Shown here: positions 41,678-51,040 of the stretch, one piece after another
Layout: the number at the start of each line of letters is the position of its first letter
Position numbering within the stretch: the stretch's first letter is position 1
Assembly (NCBI GenBank): GCA_004017535.1
Contig: SAJS01000005.1
Span: 292,845-356,844, forward strand
From: Mesorhizobium sp.
GTDB lineage: Bacteria > Pseudomonadota > Alphaproteobacteria > Rhizobiales > Rhizobiaceae
Length of the DNA: 64,000 bases
Direction: 5' to 3'
The notes under the pieces: generated by a model
What the model was told of the DNA's origin: nothing
The model's input: the letters and a program-made list of their open reading frames with translations, nothing else
The model's database searches: none
Position numbers and translations under genes: made by a program

Positions 41678-41798
41678 AACAATTCCGGCCTGCTCTCGCC
41701 AGGGTGGTGTTGCGACCTCATGCACGTCGTATTCAGAGGGCTCGCCGCAAGGATTTCCGCATAAGCTGCGGTCGAACGATGGACGATCCCGGACGAAG

Positions 41799-42776
41799 AT
41801 GGCCAAGAAGTTCGCATTTCTGCTGGTGCGCGATTTCACGCTCTCGCCGCTGTCGCTGTTCATCGACACGCTGAGGCTCGCCGGCGACGAAGGCGACCGC
41901 AGCCGCCGGGTCGAGTTCGACTGGGAGATCGTCGGCGAGCGCGGCCTGCCGATCCGCGCCAGCTGCGGCGTCGAACTGCTGCCGACCAAGGCGATCGGCA
42001 ATCCTGAGGATTTCGACAATGTCGTGGTGGTCGGCGGGCTGCTCGACACCAGCCGCAGGCTGAGCTCGGAAAAGGAGGCGTTCCTGATGCGCGCCGCTGA
42101 AAAGGGCGTGCCGCTAACCGCGCTCTGCACCGGCAGCTTCGTTTTGGCGCGCTATGGCCTGCTCGACGGCTACAGCGCTGCCGTCAGCTGGTTCCACATC
42201 AAGGATTTCCGCGCCGAGTTCCCCGATGTGAGCGCGCATGCCGACAGCCTCTATACCGTCGATCGCGGCCGCGCCACTTGCGCCGGCGGCACCGGTGCCG
42301 CCGACCTCGCCGGCTTTTTCGTCTCGCAGTTCATCGGTCAGAAGGCGGCGGAGAAGGCGGCCAAGATCCTGGTGCTCGACCGTATCCGCTCCAGCCGCGA
42401 TGTGCAGCCCGTCGGTGACCTGTTCCCCGCGGCCGCCAGCCGCGCGGTGAAGCGGGCGCTGCTCCTGATGGAAAGCAATTTGCAGGAAACGCTCTCGGTC
42501 GCCGAGATCGCTGCCAGGATGAACTGCTCGCGCCGCCAGCTCGAGCGCCTGTTCGGCGCCGAGCTGGGCATCGGCCCGATGGCCGCCTACCTGGCGCTGC
42601 GCATCCATTACGCAAAGTCGCTGCTGGAAGGCAGCGACCTCGCCATCGGCGAGATCGCCTATCGCTGCGGCTTCCCCAATGCCGGCCATTTCAGCCGCGT
42701 CTTCCGCCAGCAGACCGGCCTCACGCCAACCCATCTGAGGCACCCGAACCGCGCGGTCATTGCGGCCGCAAAATGA
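41799..42776 (+). CDS. GlxA-family AraC-type regulator
   Basis: The 325-residue protein pairs a DJ-1/PfpI-like N-terminal domain (FAFLLVRDFTLSPLSLFIDTL, then ALCTGSFVLARYGLLDG with the nucleophile-elbow cysteine) with a C-terminal AraC domain (SVAEIAARMNCSRRQLERLF and IGEIAYRCGFPNAGHFSRVFR). GlxA-type proteins control quaternary-amine and amino-acid catabolism in rhizobia. The aminotransferase and FAD oxidase genes follow on the same strand and are the likely targets. Confidence 0.87.
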   Translation: MAKKFAFLLVRDFTLSPLSLFIDTLRLAGDEGDRSRRVEFDWEIVGERGLPIRASCGVELLPTKAIGNPEDFDNVVVVGGLLDTSRRLSSEKEAFLMRAAEKGVPLTALCTGSFVLARYGLLDGYSAAVSWFHIKDFRAEFPDVSAHADSLYTVDRGRATCAGGTGAADLAGFFVSQFIGQKAAEKAAKILVLDRIRSSRDVQPVGDLFPAAASRAVKRALLLMESNLQETLSVAEIAARMNCSRRQLERLFGAELGIGPMAAYLALRIHYAKSLLEGSDLAIGEIAYRCGFPNAGHFSRVFRQQTGLTPTHLRHPNRAVIAAAK

Positions 42777-42910
42777 CCTGACTTGCCGTGATCCTGGTCG
42801 GGTCGCATGCCCTGTCTGGCCGATTGCGCCGGCAAGGAAGCGAGCACTAGCTTCGTGAAGCGCGGCCATTGCGCCGCCGTTTCAGCAGTCGAAGTTCGCC
42901 TCGGAGAGCC

Positions 42911-44230
42911 ATGCCGCATTATCCCGACGCCATGCCCGGATCGAAAGCCCTGTTCGAGCGCGCCAGGAAGGTGATGCCGGGCGGCAACACGCGCACCACG
43001 GTCTTTGTCGACCCGTTCCCGATCTACGCCGAACGCGGCGAGGGCTGCAGGCTGTGGGATGTCGACGGCAATGTCTATTACGACTGCATCAACAACTTCA
43101 CCGCGCTGATCCATGGCTATGCCCACCCTGAGGTCACCGCGGCCGTGGCCGGGCAACTGCCCTTGGGCACCGCCTTCGGCGCCCCGACGCTGAGCGAGAT
43201 CGAGCTCGCCGAGCTCCTAGTCGAGCGGCTGCCTTCGGTCGACCAAATCCGCTTCACCAACTCCGGCACGGAGGGCGTGATGATGGCCATCAAGGCCGCG
43301 CGCGCCTTCACCTTGCGGCCGAAGATCGTCAAGATCGAGGGCGCCTATCACGGCTCCTACGATTTCGCCGAAGTGAGCCTGGATTCTTCGCCGGCCAATT
43401 GGGGTGACCTGCCGAGGTCGACGGCTTACGCCAAGGGCACGCCGCGCGGCGTGCTGGACGACGTGATCGCCGTGCCCTTCAACGACACCGAGGCGTTGCG
43501 CGCCGTTTTTGCCGCCGAAGGCGACGGCATCGCGGCCGTGCTGATCGACCCGATGCCCAACCGCGCCGGCCTCATCCCGGCGCGCCAGGATTACCTTCAG
43601 GCCATGGTCGAGATCGCTCATGCGGCAGGCGCGCTGGTCATCTTCGACGAGGTCATCTCGTTTCGCCTGGGATGGTCCGGCGCGCAAGGCCTGTGGGGCA
43701 TCGAGCCGGACCTGACGGCGCTTGGAAAAATCATCGGCGGCGGTTTTCCGGTCGGCGCGGTGGGCGGGCGCGCCGATATCATGGCGGTGTTCGATCCGAC
43801 CGCAGGCAAGCCCGCGCTTCCGCATGGCGGCACCTTCACCGCCAATCCGGTGACGATGCGCGCCGGCCTCGCCTCGATGCGGACGCTGACGAAAGAAAGC
43901 TTCGCCCATCTCGACCGGCTGGGCGCATCGTTACGCGACGGCGTCGCCGCTTCGCTCGAAAAGCATGGCCTTGCCGGCCAGTGCGTGGGCCTCGGCTCGC
44001 TGTTCAAGGTTCATTTCACCTCGCATCCCGTTACGGACTATCGCTCCATCTATCCCGGCCAGGCCGAGCGGAGGAAGTTTGATGCCTTCCACAAGGGGCT
44101 GCTCGGCCGCGGCGTGCTCTCCGCCAGCTACGGCCTGTTCGCGCTGTCGACGCCGATGACCGAGGCGGATGCCCACACCATTCTCCATGCGATCGACGAG
44201 ACGCTGGGCGACATCGCCGCGCAATCCTGA
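42911..44230 (+). CDS. Class III aminotransferase, glutamate-1-semialdehyde mutase-like
   Basis: The 439-residue enzyme has the PLP fold type I. There is FTNSGTEGVMMAIKAARA, VKIEGAYHGSYD, FDEVISFRLGWSG, and the PLP lysine in LGKIIGGGFPVGAVGG. The opening LFERARKVMPGGNTR is shared with HemL-like enzymes. With a neighbouring FAD oxidase and GlxA regulator it is more likely catabolic (amino acid or omega-amine transamination) than the heme-pathway HemL. Start has TCGGAGAGCC upstream. Confidence 0.88.
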   Translation: MPHYPDAMPGSKALFERARKVMPGGNTRTTVFVDPFPIYAERGEGCRLWDVDGNVYYDCINNFTALIHGYAHPEVTAAVAGQLPLGTAFGAPTLSEIELAELLVERLPSVDQIRFTNSGTEGVMMAIKAARAFTLRPKIVKIEGAYHGSYDFAEVSLDSSPANWGDLPRSTAYAKGTPRGVLDDVIAVPFNDTEALRAVFAAEGDGIAAVLIDPMPNRAGLIPARQDYLQAMVEIAHAAGALVIFDEVISFRLGWSGAQGLWGIEPDLTALGKIIGGGFPVGAVGGRADIMAVFDPTAGKPALPHGGTFTANPVTMRAGLASMRTLTKESFAHLDRLGASLRDGVAASLEKHGLAGQCVGLGSLFKVHFTSHPVTDYRSIYPGQAERRKFDAFHKGLLGRGVLSASYGLFALSTPMTEADAHTILHAIDETLGDIAAQS

Positions 44231-44247
44231 AAGCAGGCGGACCATAG

Positions 44248-45399
44248 ATGACAGTTTCTCCTCACGTCGTGGTGATCGGTGCGGGCACGCTCGGCATGTG
44301 CACGGCGCTCAACCTCGTCGAGCAGGGCGCGCGCGTCACGGTGCTCGAAGCGCAGTCGATCGCGTCGGGGTCGAGCGGCCGGTCGGTCGGGGTGGTCGGA
44401 TCGCAACTGACCGATCCGTTCGAGATCATGCTGCGCGTCCATTCGCTGCGCCGGTTCCGCCAATGGGAGGGCGAGGGGCTTCGCTTCAACCATATCGGCT
44501 ATCTGCGGCTGGCGCGTACGAAGGCGCAAATGGCGCTGTTCGCGAGATCGGTCGAGATCCAGGCCGAGGCGGGGCTGCGGTCGCGTCTGGTCGGCGCCAA
44601 CGAACTCCGGGACCTCGTGCCGCACATCAATCCAGACGGCCTCGAAGGCGGGTTGTTCGGACCCGATAACGGCTTCCTCGATCCGCACGAAATGTGCAAT
44701 TTCCTGGCCGGTATCGTGCGCGCCAAAGGCGGCGAGATCCGCCAATACCGTAAGCTGCTCGGCGTAGAACGGCGGCCGAGCGGCTATAGGCTGGAGACCA
44801 GTCATGGTCCGGTAGATGCCGACGCCGTGGTCAATGCCGGCGGCGCCTGGGCGCCGCAAGTGGCCGCGCTTTTCGGCCAGCGCCTGCACATCTGGCCCGA
44901 GCGCCACGAAGCCGTCATCATCCAACTCGACGAGCCGCTCGGCTACACCATGCCGATGGTGATGGACCTGGTGGACGGCGAAGGCAGCGGCCTCAACTTC
45001 CGCCACGAAAAACCGGGCGAGTTGATCGCCGAGATCCACAAGGTGAAGTCGATCGCGCCGGAAGACCCCGACAATTACAACGACCAGTGCGAGGAGCAGT
45101 CGAAGGTCGATCTGGCCGAGCTGCTTCTTGAACGCGTGCCCGACCTGCCTGGCGCGCGTCTCGGCCGCGGTTGGGCGGGCCTTTATCCGGTGACAGCCGA
45201 CCATCGCCCCTTTGTCGGGCCGATCGATCCATCGGAACCGACATTGATCACCGCCGCCGGCGCCGGCGGCTACGGCATCCAGCTCGCCCCGGTCATCGGC
45301 CAGATCGCCGCCGACTGGGTGCTTCACGGCGCGCCGGTTTCAGTGGCTGGTTCGCAGAGCCTCGCACCATCGGCCGAGCGCAACATTCCCGGTCACTGA
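44248..45399 (+). CDS. FAD-dependent amino-acid/amine oxidase (DAO family)
   Basis: The 383-residue protein has an N-terminal HVVVIGAGTLGMCTALNLVEQGA nucleotide-binding fold, SGSSGRSVGVVGSQ, and a C-terminal FAD contact TAAGAGGYGIQLAPVIG. It is of the sarcosine/glycine oxidase type and should oxidise a secondary amine or D-amino acid. It follows the aminotransferase by 17 bases, so both are one operon. It is a different subgroup from the oxidase at 9905-11185. Confidence 0.85.
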   Translation: MTVSPHVVVIGAGTLGMCTALNLVEQGARVTVLEAQSIASGSSGRSVGVVGSQLTDPFEIMLRVHSLRRFRQWEGEGLRFNHIGYLRLARTKAQMALFARSVEIQAEAGLRSRLVGANELRDLVPHINPDGLEGGLFGPDNGFLDPHEMCNFLAGIVRAKGGEIRQYRKLLGVERRPSGYRLETSHGPVDADAVVNAGGAWAPQVAALFGQRLHIWPERHEAVIIQLDEPLGYTMPMVMDLVDGEGSGLNFRHEKPGELIAEIHKVKSIAPEDPDNYNDQCEEQSKVDLAELLLERVPDLPGARLGRGWAGLYPVTADHRPFVGPIDPSEPTLITAAGAGGYGIQLAPVIGQIAADWVLHGAPVSVAGSQSLAPSAERNIPGH

Positions 45400-45446
45400 C
45401 CGGTGCGTTTTGACGAGGCCGAACGTCTAAGATGCGACCGTTCGTG

Positions 45447-45462
45447 TTAACCATCAATTAAC
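45447..45462. promoter_or_regulatory. CtrA-box-like site (TTAA-N7-TTAAC)
   Basis: TTAACCATCAATTAAC is a perfect match to the full CtrA recognition form TTAA-N7-TTAAC, the cell-cycle regulator of alphaproteobacteria. It sits about 50 bases after the FAD oxidase gene and 146 bases before the small gene at 45608. It could govern that gene or be chance. Confidence 0.45.
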
Positions 45463-45607
45463 TATCCGGTCGCCTTCAATAGTGTTCTGGAGGATACTGA
45501 GTCTGACCGCGAGCGATGGTCTCGCGACGCTGGAATGAGAAAAGAAGCGGCGCCATCGCCGCCATCTGCCGGGGAGGCGCCCAGCATCTTTGATGAGGAG
45601 CGCCGGC

Positions 45608-45889
45608 ATGAACATCGAGGAAGCAGTCACCGCGGCGACGGCGGGGTCGGGAGCGCTTCTCTCCTGTCTCGGCCAGCCGGTCGTGGCCTATCACGTCACG
45701 GCCATCATGCGCGAAACCGACAGGAGCCATGCGCGGCAGATGCAGCTCGCTTTGCTGCGCCGAAGCATCGAGGCGCTTGTCGATGACGGCCTCGAAGACG
45801 ACGAGGCAAGGAGTTTTGCTTCGCAGTTCGATGGCCGAGTCGGTTCGGCGTGGAATCTACTGCACATGGCCGGCGACACGCCGCACTGA
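45608..45889 (+). CDS. Small hypothetical protein
   Basis: The 93-residue product begins MNIEEAVTAATAGSGALLSC and continues with HARQMQLALLRRSIEALVDDG, then DEARSFASQFDGRVGSAW. It appears all helical with an acidic middle. AGGAG lies eight bases before the chosen ATG; an upstream ATG at 45590 is possible but has no site. A CtrA-like box lies upstream. The function is unknown. Confidence 0.5.
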   Translation: MNIEEAVTAATAGSGALLSCLGQPVVAYHVTAIMRETDRSHARQMQLALLRRSIEALVDDGLEDDEARSFASQFDGRVGSAWNLLHMAGDTPH

Positions 45890-46070
45890 CCTCCCCGGAC
45901 CCCCTGCCGCTGAGCCGCCGGCTCTGCCGGTGCGATCCATGCTTTGGCGATCCTCATGCAACCGGGGTGTTCCCGCGCAGGCGTGAACGCCCGGGCAGCT
46001 TTGCTTAACATATGTGGATGTCCGCTCCGCCAAGTCGATCTATCGCCTTGGCGGGGCGGAGAGAATCGAC

Positions 46071-46316
46071 ATGGAGTGCTTCACCAGGCTCGAAGCGTTG
46101 ATCGACACCGGGAGCGCCGACGCGGTCGAGGAAGCTCGCGCTCTGCTCAAGCATCTCGCTGCCGGCTCACGCGCCACTTTCGACGCGGCCGACGAATTCC
46201 TGATCGAGTTGATGACCTTGGCCTTCCTTGTCGAGGCCGGCCTGGAAGCCTTTCACAACCCGGCGCGGCGCCTGGCGCGCCTCAGGCTCTCACGATTGAA
46301 GCTGCTGCTGCCTTGA
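46071..46316 (+). CDS. Small hypothetical protein
   Basis: The 81-residue product is helical and leucine-rich: MECFTRLEALIDTGSADAVE, FDAADEFLIELMTLAFLVEAGLEAF, and a basic tail (ARRLARLRLSRLKLLLP). The start follows CGGAGAGAATCGAC. The basic, leucine-rich tail may bind membrane or protein. I know no family. Confidence 0.4.
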   Translation: MECFTRLEALIDTGSADAVEEARALLKHLAAGSRATFDAADEFLIELMTLAFLVEAGLEAFHNPARRLARLRLSRLKLLLP

Positions 46317-46417
46317 ACCGCCAAGCTTTCCTAAATTAGCCGATTTTGTTATTGGCTGCCCTTCGCAGCGGCGGCGAGGGCCGGAGGGCATCATGGCGAC
46401 GTCAAACGCGTGAACGC

Positions 46418-47971
46418 ATGAACGGCGGTCGGCAGATGCTTCAACTGCGCGTGCTTGGTGATTTTCAGGTCATGCGCGACGGCCGGTCACTGGACCTGCC
46501 GCCGTCGCGCAAGACGCGGGCGCTGCTTGCTTACCTTGCCGTCACCGGCAGGCAGCATCAGCGCGAGCGGTTATGCGAGATATTCTGGGACATTCCCGAC
46601 GACCCGCGCGGCGCGTTGCGCTGGAGCCTCTCCAAGATCCGCCAGGTGCTGGGCGCCGACGAAAAAACTCTCGTTGCCGATCGCAACGCCGTCGCGCTCA
46701 ACGTCGAGACGGATTATGCGCAGCTGGCGCCACTGGTGAAGGCTGACCTTTCCTCACACTCGACCGAGGAGCTCGAAGCCGTCCTGGCCTCGATCCGCGG
46801 CGGCTTTCTCGCCGACCTCTCGCTCGAGCGCTGCTTCGACTATGAAGCCTGGCGACAGGCCATCGCCAGCGATGTGGAGATCGTCGAGCTTGGCATCCTG
46901 CGCGAACTGGTCGAGCGTCTGTCGGGTGAGCCGCGACGGGCGCTGCCCTTCGCCCGGCGCCTGCGCCGCCTCCTGCCGGACGACTCCAGCCTCGCCGCCG
47001 AGACCGAGGCGCTGGAGGAGAAGGTTCGGTCGGCTGCCGCTCAGGCAACCGGCCGCGCGCCGCAGTCTGCTCCCCCCACGCCGCCGCAGCCCCCGTCCAA
47101 ACCAGCTGTGTTACCGCAGGATCCCGGCCGCGCCGTGCAATTCTGCCGGGCTCTCGACGGCACCAGGCTCGCCTATGCCAGCACCGGCAGCGGCTCGGTG
47201 ATCCTGCGGGCCGCGCATTGGATGTCGCATCTCACCTTCGACTGGGACAGCCCGATCTGGCGGCACTGGATGCGTGAACTGTCGCGCCACAATCGGCTGG
47301 TGCGCTATGACGAACGCTGCAACGGCCTGTCGCAGCGGCAGGTCGTCGACATCTCGTTCGAGACCATGGTGTCCGACCTCGAACGCGTGGTCGAGGCGAC
47401 AGGGCTCGACCGCTTCACGTTGCTCGGCCTGTCGCAGAGCTGCGCGGTCTCGATCGCCTACGCCATCCGCCATCCGGAGAAAGTATCGGGCATGATCCTC
47501 TATGGCGGTTACGTCAAAGGCTGGCGGGCACGCGGCGACGCCGGCGAGATCGCGACGCGCGAGGCCGTGGCGACGCTGATGCGCGAGAGCTGGGGCAAGC
47601 CGAACCCGATGTTCCGCCAGGCCTTCTGCTCCATGTTCATCCCCGGCGCCACCCACGAGCATTTCGCCTGGATGGACGATCTGATGCTGCGCACCGTCTT
47701 GCCCGACGATGCCTGGCGCCTGCAGAGCGCCTTCTCAGTGATCGACGTCAGCGATTTGCTGGAAGAGGTGAAGGTGCCGACGCTGGTGCTGCACGCGCGC
47801 GACGACAACGTCGCTCCCGTCGAATCCGGGCGCACCATGGCCGCCGGCATTCCCGGCGCGCGTTTTATCGAGCTGGAGAGCCAGAACCACATCCTCCTCG
47901 AAGGCGAACCCGCCTTCGAGGAGTTCATAGACCACGTCCGCGCTTTCATCGCCGAGACGGCGGGGGCCTAA
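46418..47971 (+). CDS. BTAD-type regulator fused to an alpha/beta hydrolase
   Basis: The 517-residue protein has three parts. Residues 8-100 are a SARP/OmpR-type winged helix (LRVLGDFQVMRDGRSLDLPP, then RKTRALLAYLAVTGRQHQRERLCEIFW). Residues 100-205 are a BTAD-like helical repeat. After a Pro-rich linker (210-235), residues 240-517 form an alpha/beta hydrolase with an intact triad: Ser339 in GLSQS, Asp463 in ARDDNVAP and His491 in SQNHILLEGEP. It could sense or cleave a small ester while controlling transcription. It converges with the redox operon at 47990-51619, the likely target. The start might instead be the ATG at 46436. Confidence 0.82.
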   Translation: MNGGRQMLQLRVLGDFQVMRDGRSLDLPPSRKTRALLAYLAVTGRQHQRERLCEIFWDIPDDPRGALRWSLSKIRQVLGADEKTLVADRNAVALNVETDYAQLAPLVKADLSSHSTEELEAVLASIRGGFLADLSLERCFDYEAWRQAIASDVEIVELGILRELVERLSGEPRRALPFARRLRRLLPDDSSLAAETEALEEKVRSAAAQATGRAPQSAPPTPPQPPSKPAVLPQDPGRAVQFCRALDGTRLAYASTGSGSVILRAAHWMSHLTFDWDSPIWRHWMRELSRHNRLVRYDERCNGLSQRQVVDISFETMVSDLERVVEATGLDRFTLLGLSQSCAVSIAYAIRHPEKVSGMILYGGYVKGWRARGDAGEIATREAVATLMRESWGKPNPMFRQAFCSMFIPGATHEHFAWMDDLMLRTVLPDDAWRLQSAFSVIDVSDLLEEVKVPTLVLHARDDNVAPVESGRTMAAGIPGARFIELESQNHILLEGEPAFEEFIDHVRAFIAETAGA

Positions 47972-47989
47972 TTAGGGCAGGAGAAGTCC

Positions 47990-48445
47990 TCAGCGGCTGG
48001 CCAAAGGCACGGTGAAAACCGTCGCGGTGCCGGTGAGGCAAAGCTCGCCGGCTTCGTTGCGCACCGACGTCTCCAGCTTCGTGATCGGCTTGTCTCCGCG
48101 CACCTCCTTGACCTCGACGCGGCCGGTGATCAGCTCGCCGACGCCGACCGCCTTGACGAATTTCCACGACACTTCGAGGAAAACCGAACCGGGGCCGGGG
48201 AGGTCTTCCGCGACCACCGCGTTCAGGATCCCGGAGGTGATGCCGCCCTGCACGATGAGCTTGCCGAACACCGAAGCCTCGGCCAGTGCCTTGTCGTAGT
48301 GCAATGGGTTACGATCGCCGGTCATCTTGGCGAAGGCATCGATGTCCTGCGGTTGCGTGCGACGCGCGCGCTCGGCAAAGGCGCCCACCTTCGGCCGGCC
48401 CCTGATGACGCCCGCCCAGCCGTCCTTCATCACATGCACAGTCAT
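47990..48445 (-). CDS. MaoC-like hydratase-domain protein
   Basis: The 151-residue protein has the MaoC hot-dog fold. It has AFAKMTGDRNPLHYDKALAEAS with the catalytic Asp and His in GDRNPLHYD, then GKLIVQGGITSGILNAVV. It belongs with (R)-specific enoyl-CoA hydratases. It is the last gene of the OsmC-monooxygenase operon; its ATG overlaps the preceding gene's stop by four bases. A hydration step on an acyl-CoA product of the two oxygenases would fit. Confidence 0.85.
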   Translation of the reverse strand: MTVHVMKDGWAGVIRGRPKVGAFAERARRTQPQDIDAFAKMTGDRNPLHYDKALAEASVFGKLIVQGGITSGILNAVVAEDLPGPGSVFLEVSWKFVKAVGVGELITGRVEVKEVRGDKPITKLETSVRNEAGELCLTGTATVFTVPLASR

Positions 48446-49737
48446 GGCCTTGCTCCGGTTCGGTTGCGATTGAGATTCGAGCCGGCCGAAGCCGGGGGCT
48501 CGTCCTGATTGGCCGGCGCCCGGTGCGCCGTCGGCCGCGATGCAAGGGAGGGGGCGCGGCGGACAGGTATAGGTTGCCCGGCCAGCGCCTGCACCTCTGC
48601 CTTCAGCACGGCGCTGAAGCGGCGATGCCGCCCGCCGAGATCGTCGAGCGTCCAGTCGAAGCCGGCGATCGCGTCGGTGGTATCCAGGATCTGGTTGGCG
48701 ATCAGGTCGCGCTGCTGCTCCCAGGCCGCGAATGCCGCCTCCGAGCCATCGAGGATGGCCCGCGCCAGAGTTTCGGCGTCGCGCAGAGCATCGGAAATGC
48801 CGTGCGAGGTGATCGGGTCGCGGAAGAAGCCGGCGTCACCCACCAGCGCCCAGCCGGGGCCGTGCGCCTGGCGGATATAACCGGGCACGCCGCGGAACGC
48901 CTGCAGGCGAGTGTCCTTCGGCGCCCGGGCCGCCTGTGCGGCAAGAGCCGGCGCAAGCGCTTCGAGCACGTCCATGCGGGCCCGGGCATGGCCGAGGCGG
49001 AAGCGCTGGTCGAACAGGCCGGTCGGCACCGAGGCGACGATGCAGGCGAGGCCGTCATTGGTCGGGATGAAGGAGCCGGCGATCCCGTCGCGGAAGTACC
49101 AGTGATAGCCGGCGCCCGGCTCGACGGGCGCATAGCCATAGACATGGGCGGCGGACACCGCGCCGCGCCGTAAGGGCTGGGCGTCGACGCATTTCGCTAC
49201 CAGCGAGCCGATGCCGTCGGCGCCGACCACGATATCGGCGCTGACCCGCAGGGATGCGCGGCCGGCAGCGCGGATCTCGACGCCGCGCACCCGCCCGCGC
49301 GTGTCGGCGAAGAGATCGCCGACCGCGACTTCGTGCAGGACCTCCGCGCCGGCCTTGCGCGCCGCGTCGACCAGGATGCGGTCGAGCACGGTGCGCCGCG
49401 GCGCGATCAGGCCGGGAAGCTCCGAACCGGAGGCAAGTGGGATGGTGATCTCGTTGTCGCCATAGTGGAAGGTCGTCGTCTCGATCAGCGGCGTGCCGGC
49501 CTTGAGCAGGGGCTCGAGCAGACCCCAGCGCCACAATTGCAGCACCGCTGGCCGCATCAGCGCATGCGTCGACAGCGTGTCGGACCCATAGGGCTTGCGG
49601 TCGACCGCCAGCACCTTGAGGCCCGCGCGGGCAAGCAGCATCGCGGTCGCGGCACCCGCGCAGCGCGCGCCGACGATGATGGCGTCGTAATGGCCGCGCC
49701 TGGGGGAGGCCATGAGGGAGATGGGATTGGTTGCCAT
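48442..49737 (-). CDS. FAD-dependent monooxygenase/reductase (geranylgeranyl-reductase-like)
   Basis: The 431-residue protein opens DAIIVGARCAGAATAMLLARAG; the GARCAG form replaces the usual GxGxxG and is typical of one FAD monooxygenase branch. VDRKPYGSDTLSTHALMRPAVL follows, and the second FAD motif is WALVGDAGFFRDPITSHGIS. The last 40 residues are low-complexity (Pro, Ala, Arg and Asn). The substrate is unknown. It sits between a flavin monooxygenase and a MaoC-like gene in one operon. The start has GAGGACTCC upstream. Confidence 0.85.
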   Translation of the reverse strand: MATNPISLMASPRRGHYDAIIVGARCAGAATAMLLARAGLKVLAVDRKPYGSDTLSTHALMRPAVLQLWRWGLLEPLLKAGTPLIETTTFHYGDNEITIPLASGSELPGLIAPRRTVLDRILVDAARKAGAEVLHEVAVGDLFADTRGRVRGVEIRAAGRASLRVSADIVVGADGIGSLVAKCVDAQPLRRGAVSAAHVYGYAPVEPGAGYHWYFRDGIAGSFIPTNDGLACIVASVPTGLFDQRFRLGHARARMDVLEALAPALAAQAARAPKDTRLQAFRGVPGYIRQAHGPGWALVGDAGFFRDPITSHGISDALRDAETLARAILDGSEAAFAAWEQQRDLIANQILDTTDAIAGFDWTLDDLGGRHRRFSAVLKAEVQALAGQPIPVRRAPSLASRPTAHRAPANQDEPPASAGSNLNRNRTGARP

Positions 49738-49748
49738 GGTTGGAGTCC

Positions 49749-50975
49749 TCAGGCCGCCTTGCGGCCGTTGCGGTCGAGATGACGCGAGATTTCGGCGGCG
49801 ATCGCCTCGGCATCCGCGCCGACGCCGCCGATGAAGTTGGAATCGCGCTTGCGCAGGAAGCGGAACCCGAGCGCGTAGAGCCCGGGCACGCCGGTGACGC
49901 CGCCCTGATGCGCGAGCTCGCCATCAGCGCCGAGCGCCAGCGGCTCCAGCCAGCCGAACGAGCGCGCATAGCCGGTCGCCCAGATGATGGTTCGGATCGA
50001 TCCGTCCGTCAGCGAGAGCCGCTCGGTGCAGGCTGCCGGCATCGCCACCGGATCGGGCCGGTACGGGGTCGCCACACCCGCGAACCGGTCGATCTGGCCG
50101 AGCAGGCGCGCCTGCTTGGCTTCGGCTGCTGCGATGTGCGCCCCCAGATCGCCGGCGAAGCCGATCTCGCCGTCGCCGACGCCGCGCACCCGCCCGGTCA
50201 GTTCCACGCCGAGCGCCTGCAGCGTCGCGAGATCGACATCGGCCCTGTCCGGCCGGCCGGCGAGCTGCAGCGATGGCTGGCGCCGGGCACTTTCCGGGTT
50301 CGCGAGGTCTTCCTCGCGTTGCGCCATCAGACCCATCGCGCAGAGCCAGAAGAAGATGTCGTGGCCGCGCCATGTTCTGGGCAGCCGCGTATGCTTGCCG
50401 ACCGAAAGCAACACGCGGCGCCCGGCGCGGGCGAGCTCGTCGGCGATCTGCACGCCCGAGGATGATGCGCCGACGACCAGCACGCCGCCGCCTGGCAGCT
50501 CGCCGGGCGAGCGATAATGTGAAGCGTGGATACTCAGCGGTCCGCGAATGGTTTCCGCCCCAAACGGGATGACCGGCCGGTCGCAATGCCCCGTCGCCAC
50601 GACGACCGCGCGGGCCGACCAGTCGCCGGCGCTGGTGCGCAGGCCAAAGCCGTCGCTGGTCCGCTTGCAGGACATGACCTCGACATTGGTCTCGATGGGC
50701 GCGTGCCATTTCCGGGCGTAGCGCTCCAGGCTTTCCACGAACGCCCCTTTGCTCATGAAGCCGTCCGGGTCGCCGCCCTTGTAGGGCGAGCCGGGGAGCG
50801 CATTCAGCCAGTTCGGCGTGAGCAGCCGAAGCGAGCGCCAGCTCTGCGAGCGCCAGCGCTCGCCGATGCGCCCGCGCTCCAGCACGGCATGGTCAATGCC
50901 GGCCTGGCCGAGGCAATGGCTGAGCGCAAGGCCGGCCTGGCCCGCGCCGATGATGACGACGTCCGAGCGTCTCAT
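49749..50975 (-). CDS. Flavin-containing monooxygenase (CzcO/YUCCA-like)
   Basis: The 408-residue enzyme has both dinucleotide sites: FAD (DVVIIGAGQAGLALSHCLG) at the N-terminus and NADPH (GGGVLVVGASSSGVQIADEL) near residue 165. The FMO hinge ATGHCDRPVIP and the late ATG motif IWATGYARSF are also present. These proteins oxygenate N, S or carbonyl carbon (Baeyer-Villiger). The ATG at 50975 is preferred to the TTG at 50990. It lies 65 bases downstream of the OsmC gene. Confidence 0.88.
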   Translation of the reverse strand: MRRSDVVIIGAGQAGLALSHCLGQAGIDHAVLERGRIGERWRSQSWRSLRLLTPNWLNALPGSPYKGGDPDGFMSKGAFVESLERYARKWHAPIETNVEVMSCKRTSDGFGLRTSAGDWSARAVVVATGHCDRPVIPFGAETIRGPLSIHASHYRSPGELPGGGVLVVGASSSGVQIADELARAGRRVLLSVGKHTRLPRTWRGHDIFFWLCAMGLMAQREEDLANPESARRQPSLQLAGRPDRADVDLATLQALGVELTGRVRGVGDGEIGFAGDLGAHIAAAEAKQARLLGQIDRFAGVATPYRPDPVAMPAACTERLSLTDGSIRTIIWATGYARSFGWLEPLALGADGELAHQGGVTGVPGLYALGFRFLRKRDSNFIGGVGADAEAIAAEISRHLDRNGRKAA

Positions 50976-51040
50976 GTCGTGTTCCGTCAATGGGAGGAGG
51001 GGCGGCCCGGATCGGTACCGGACCGCCAGCAGGCTTCAGC

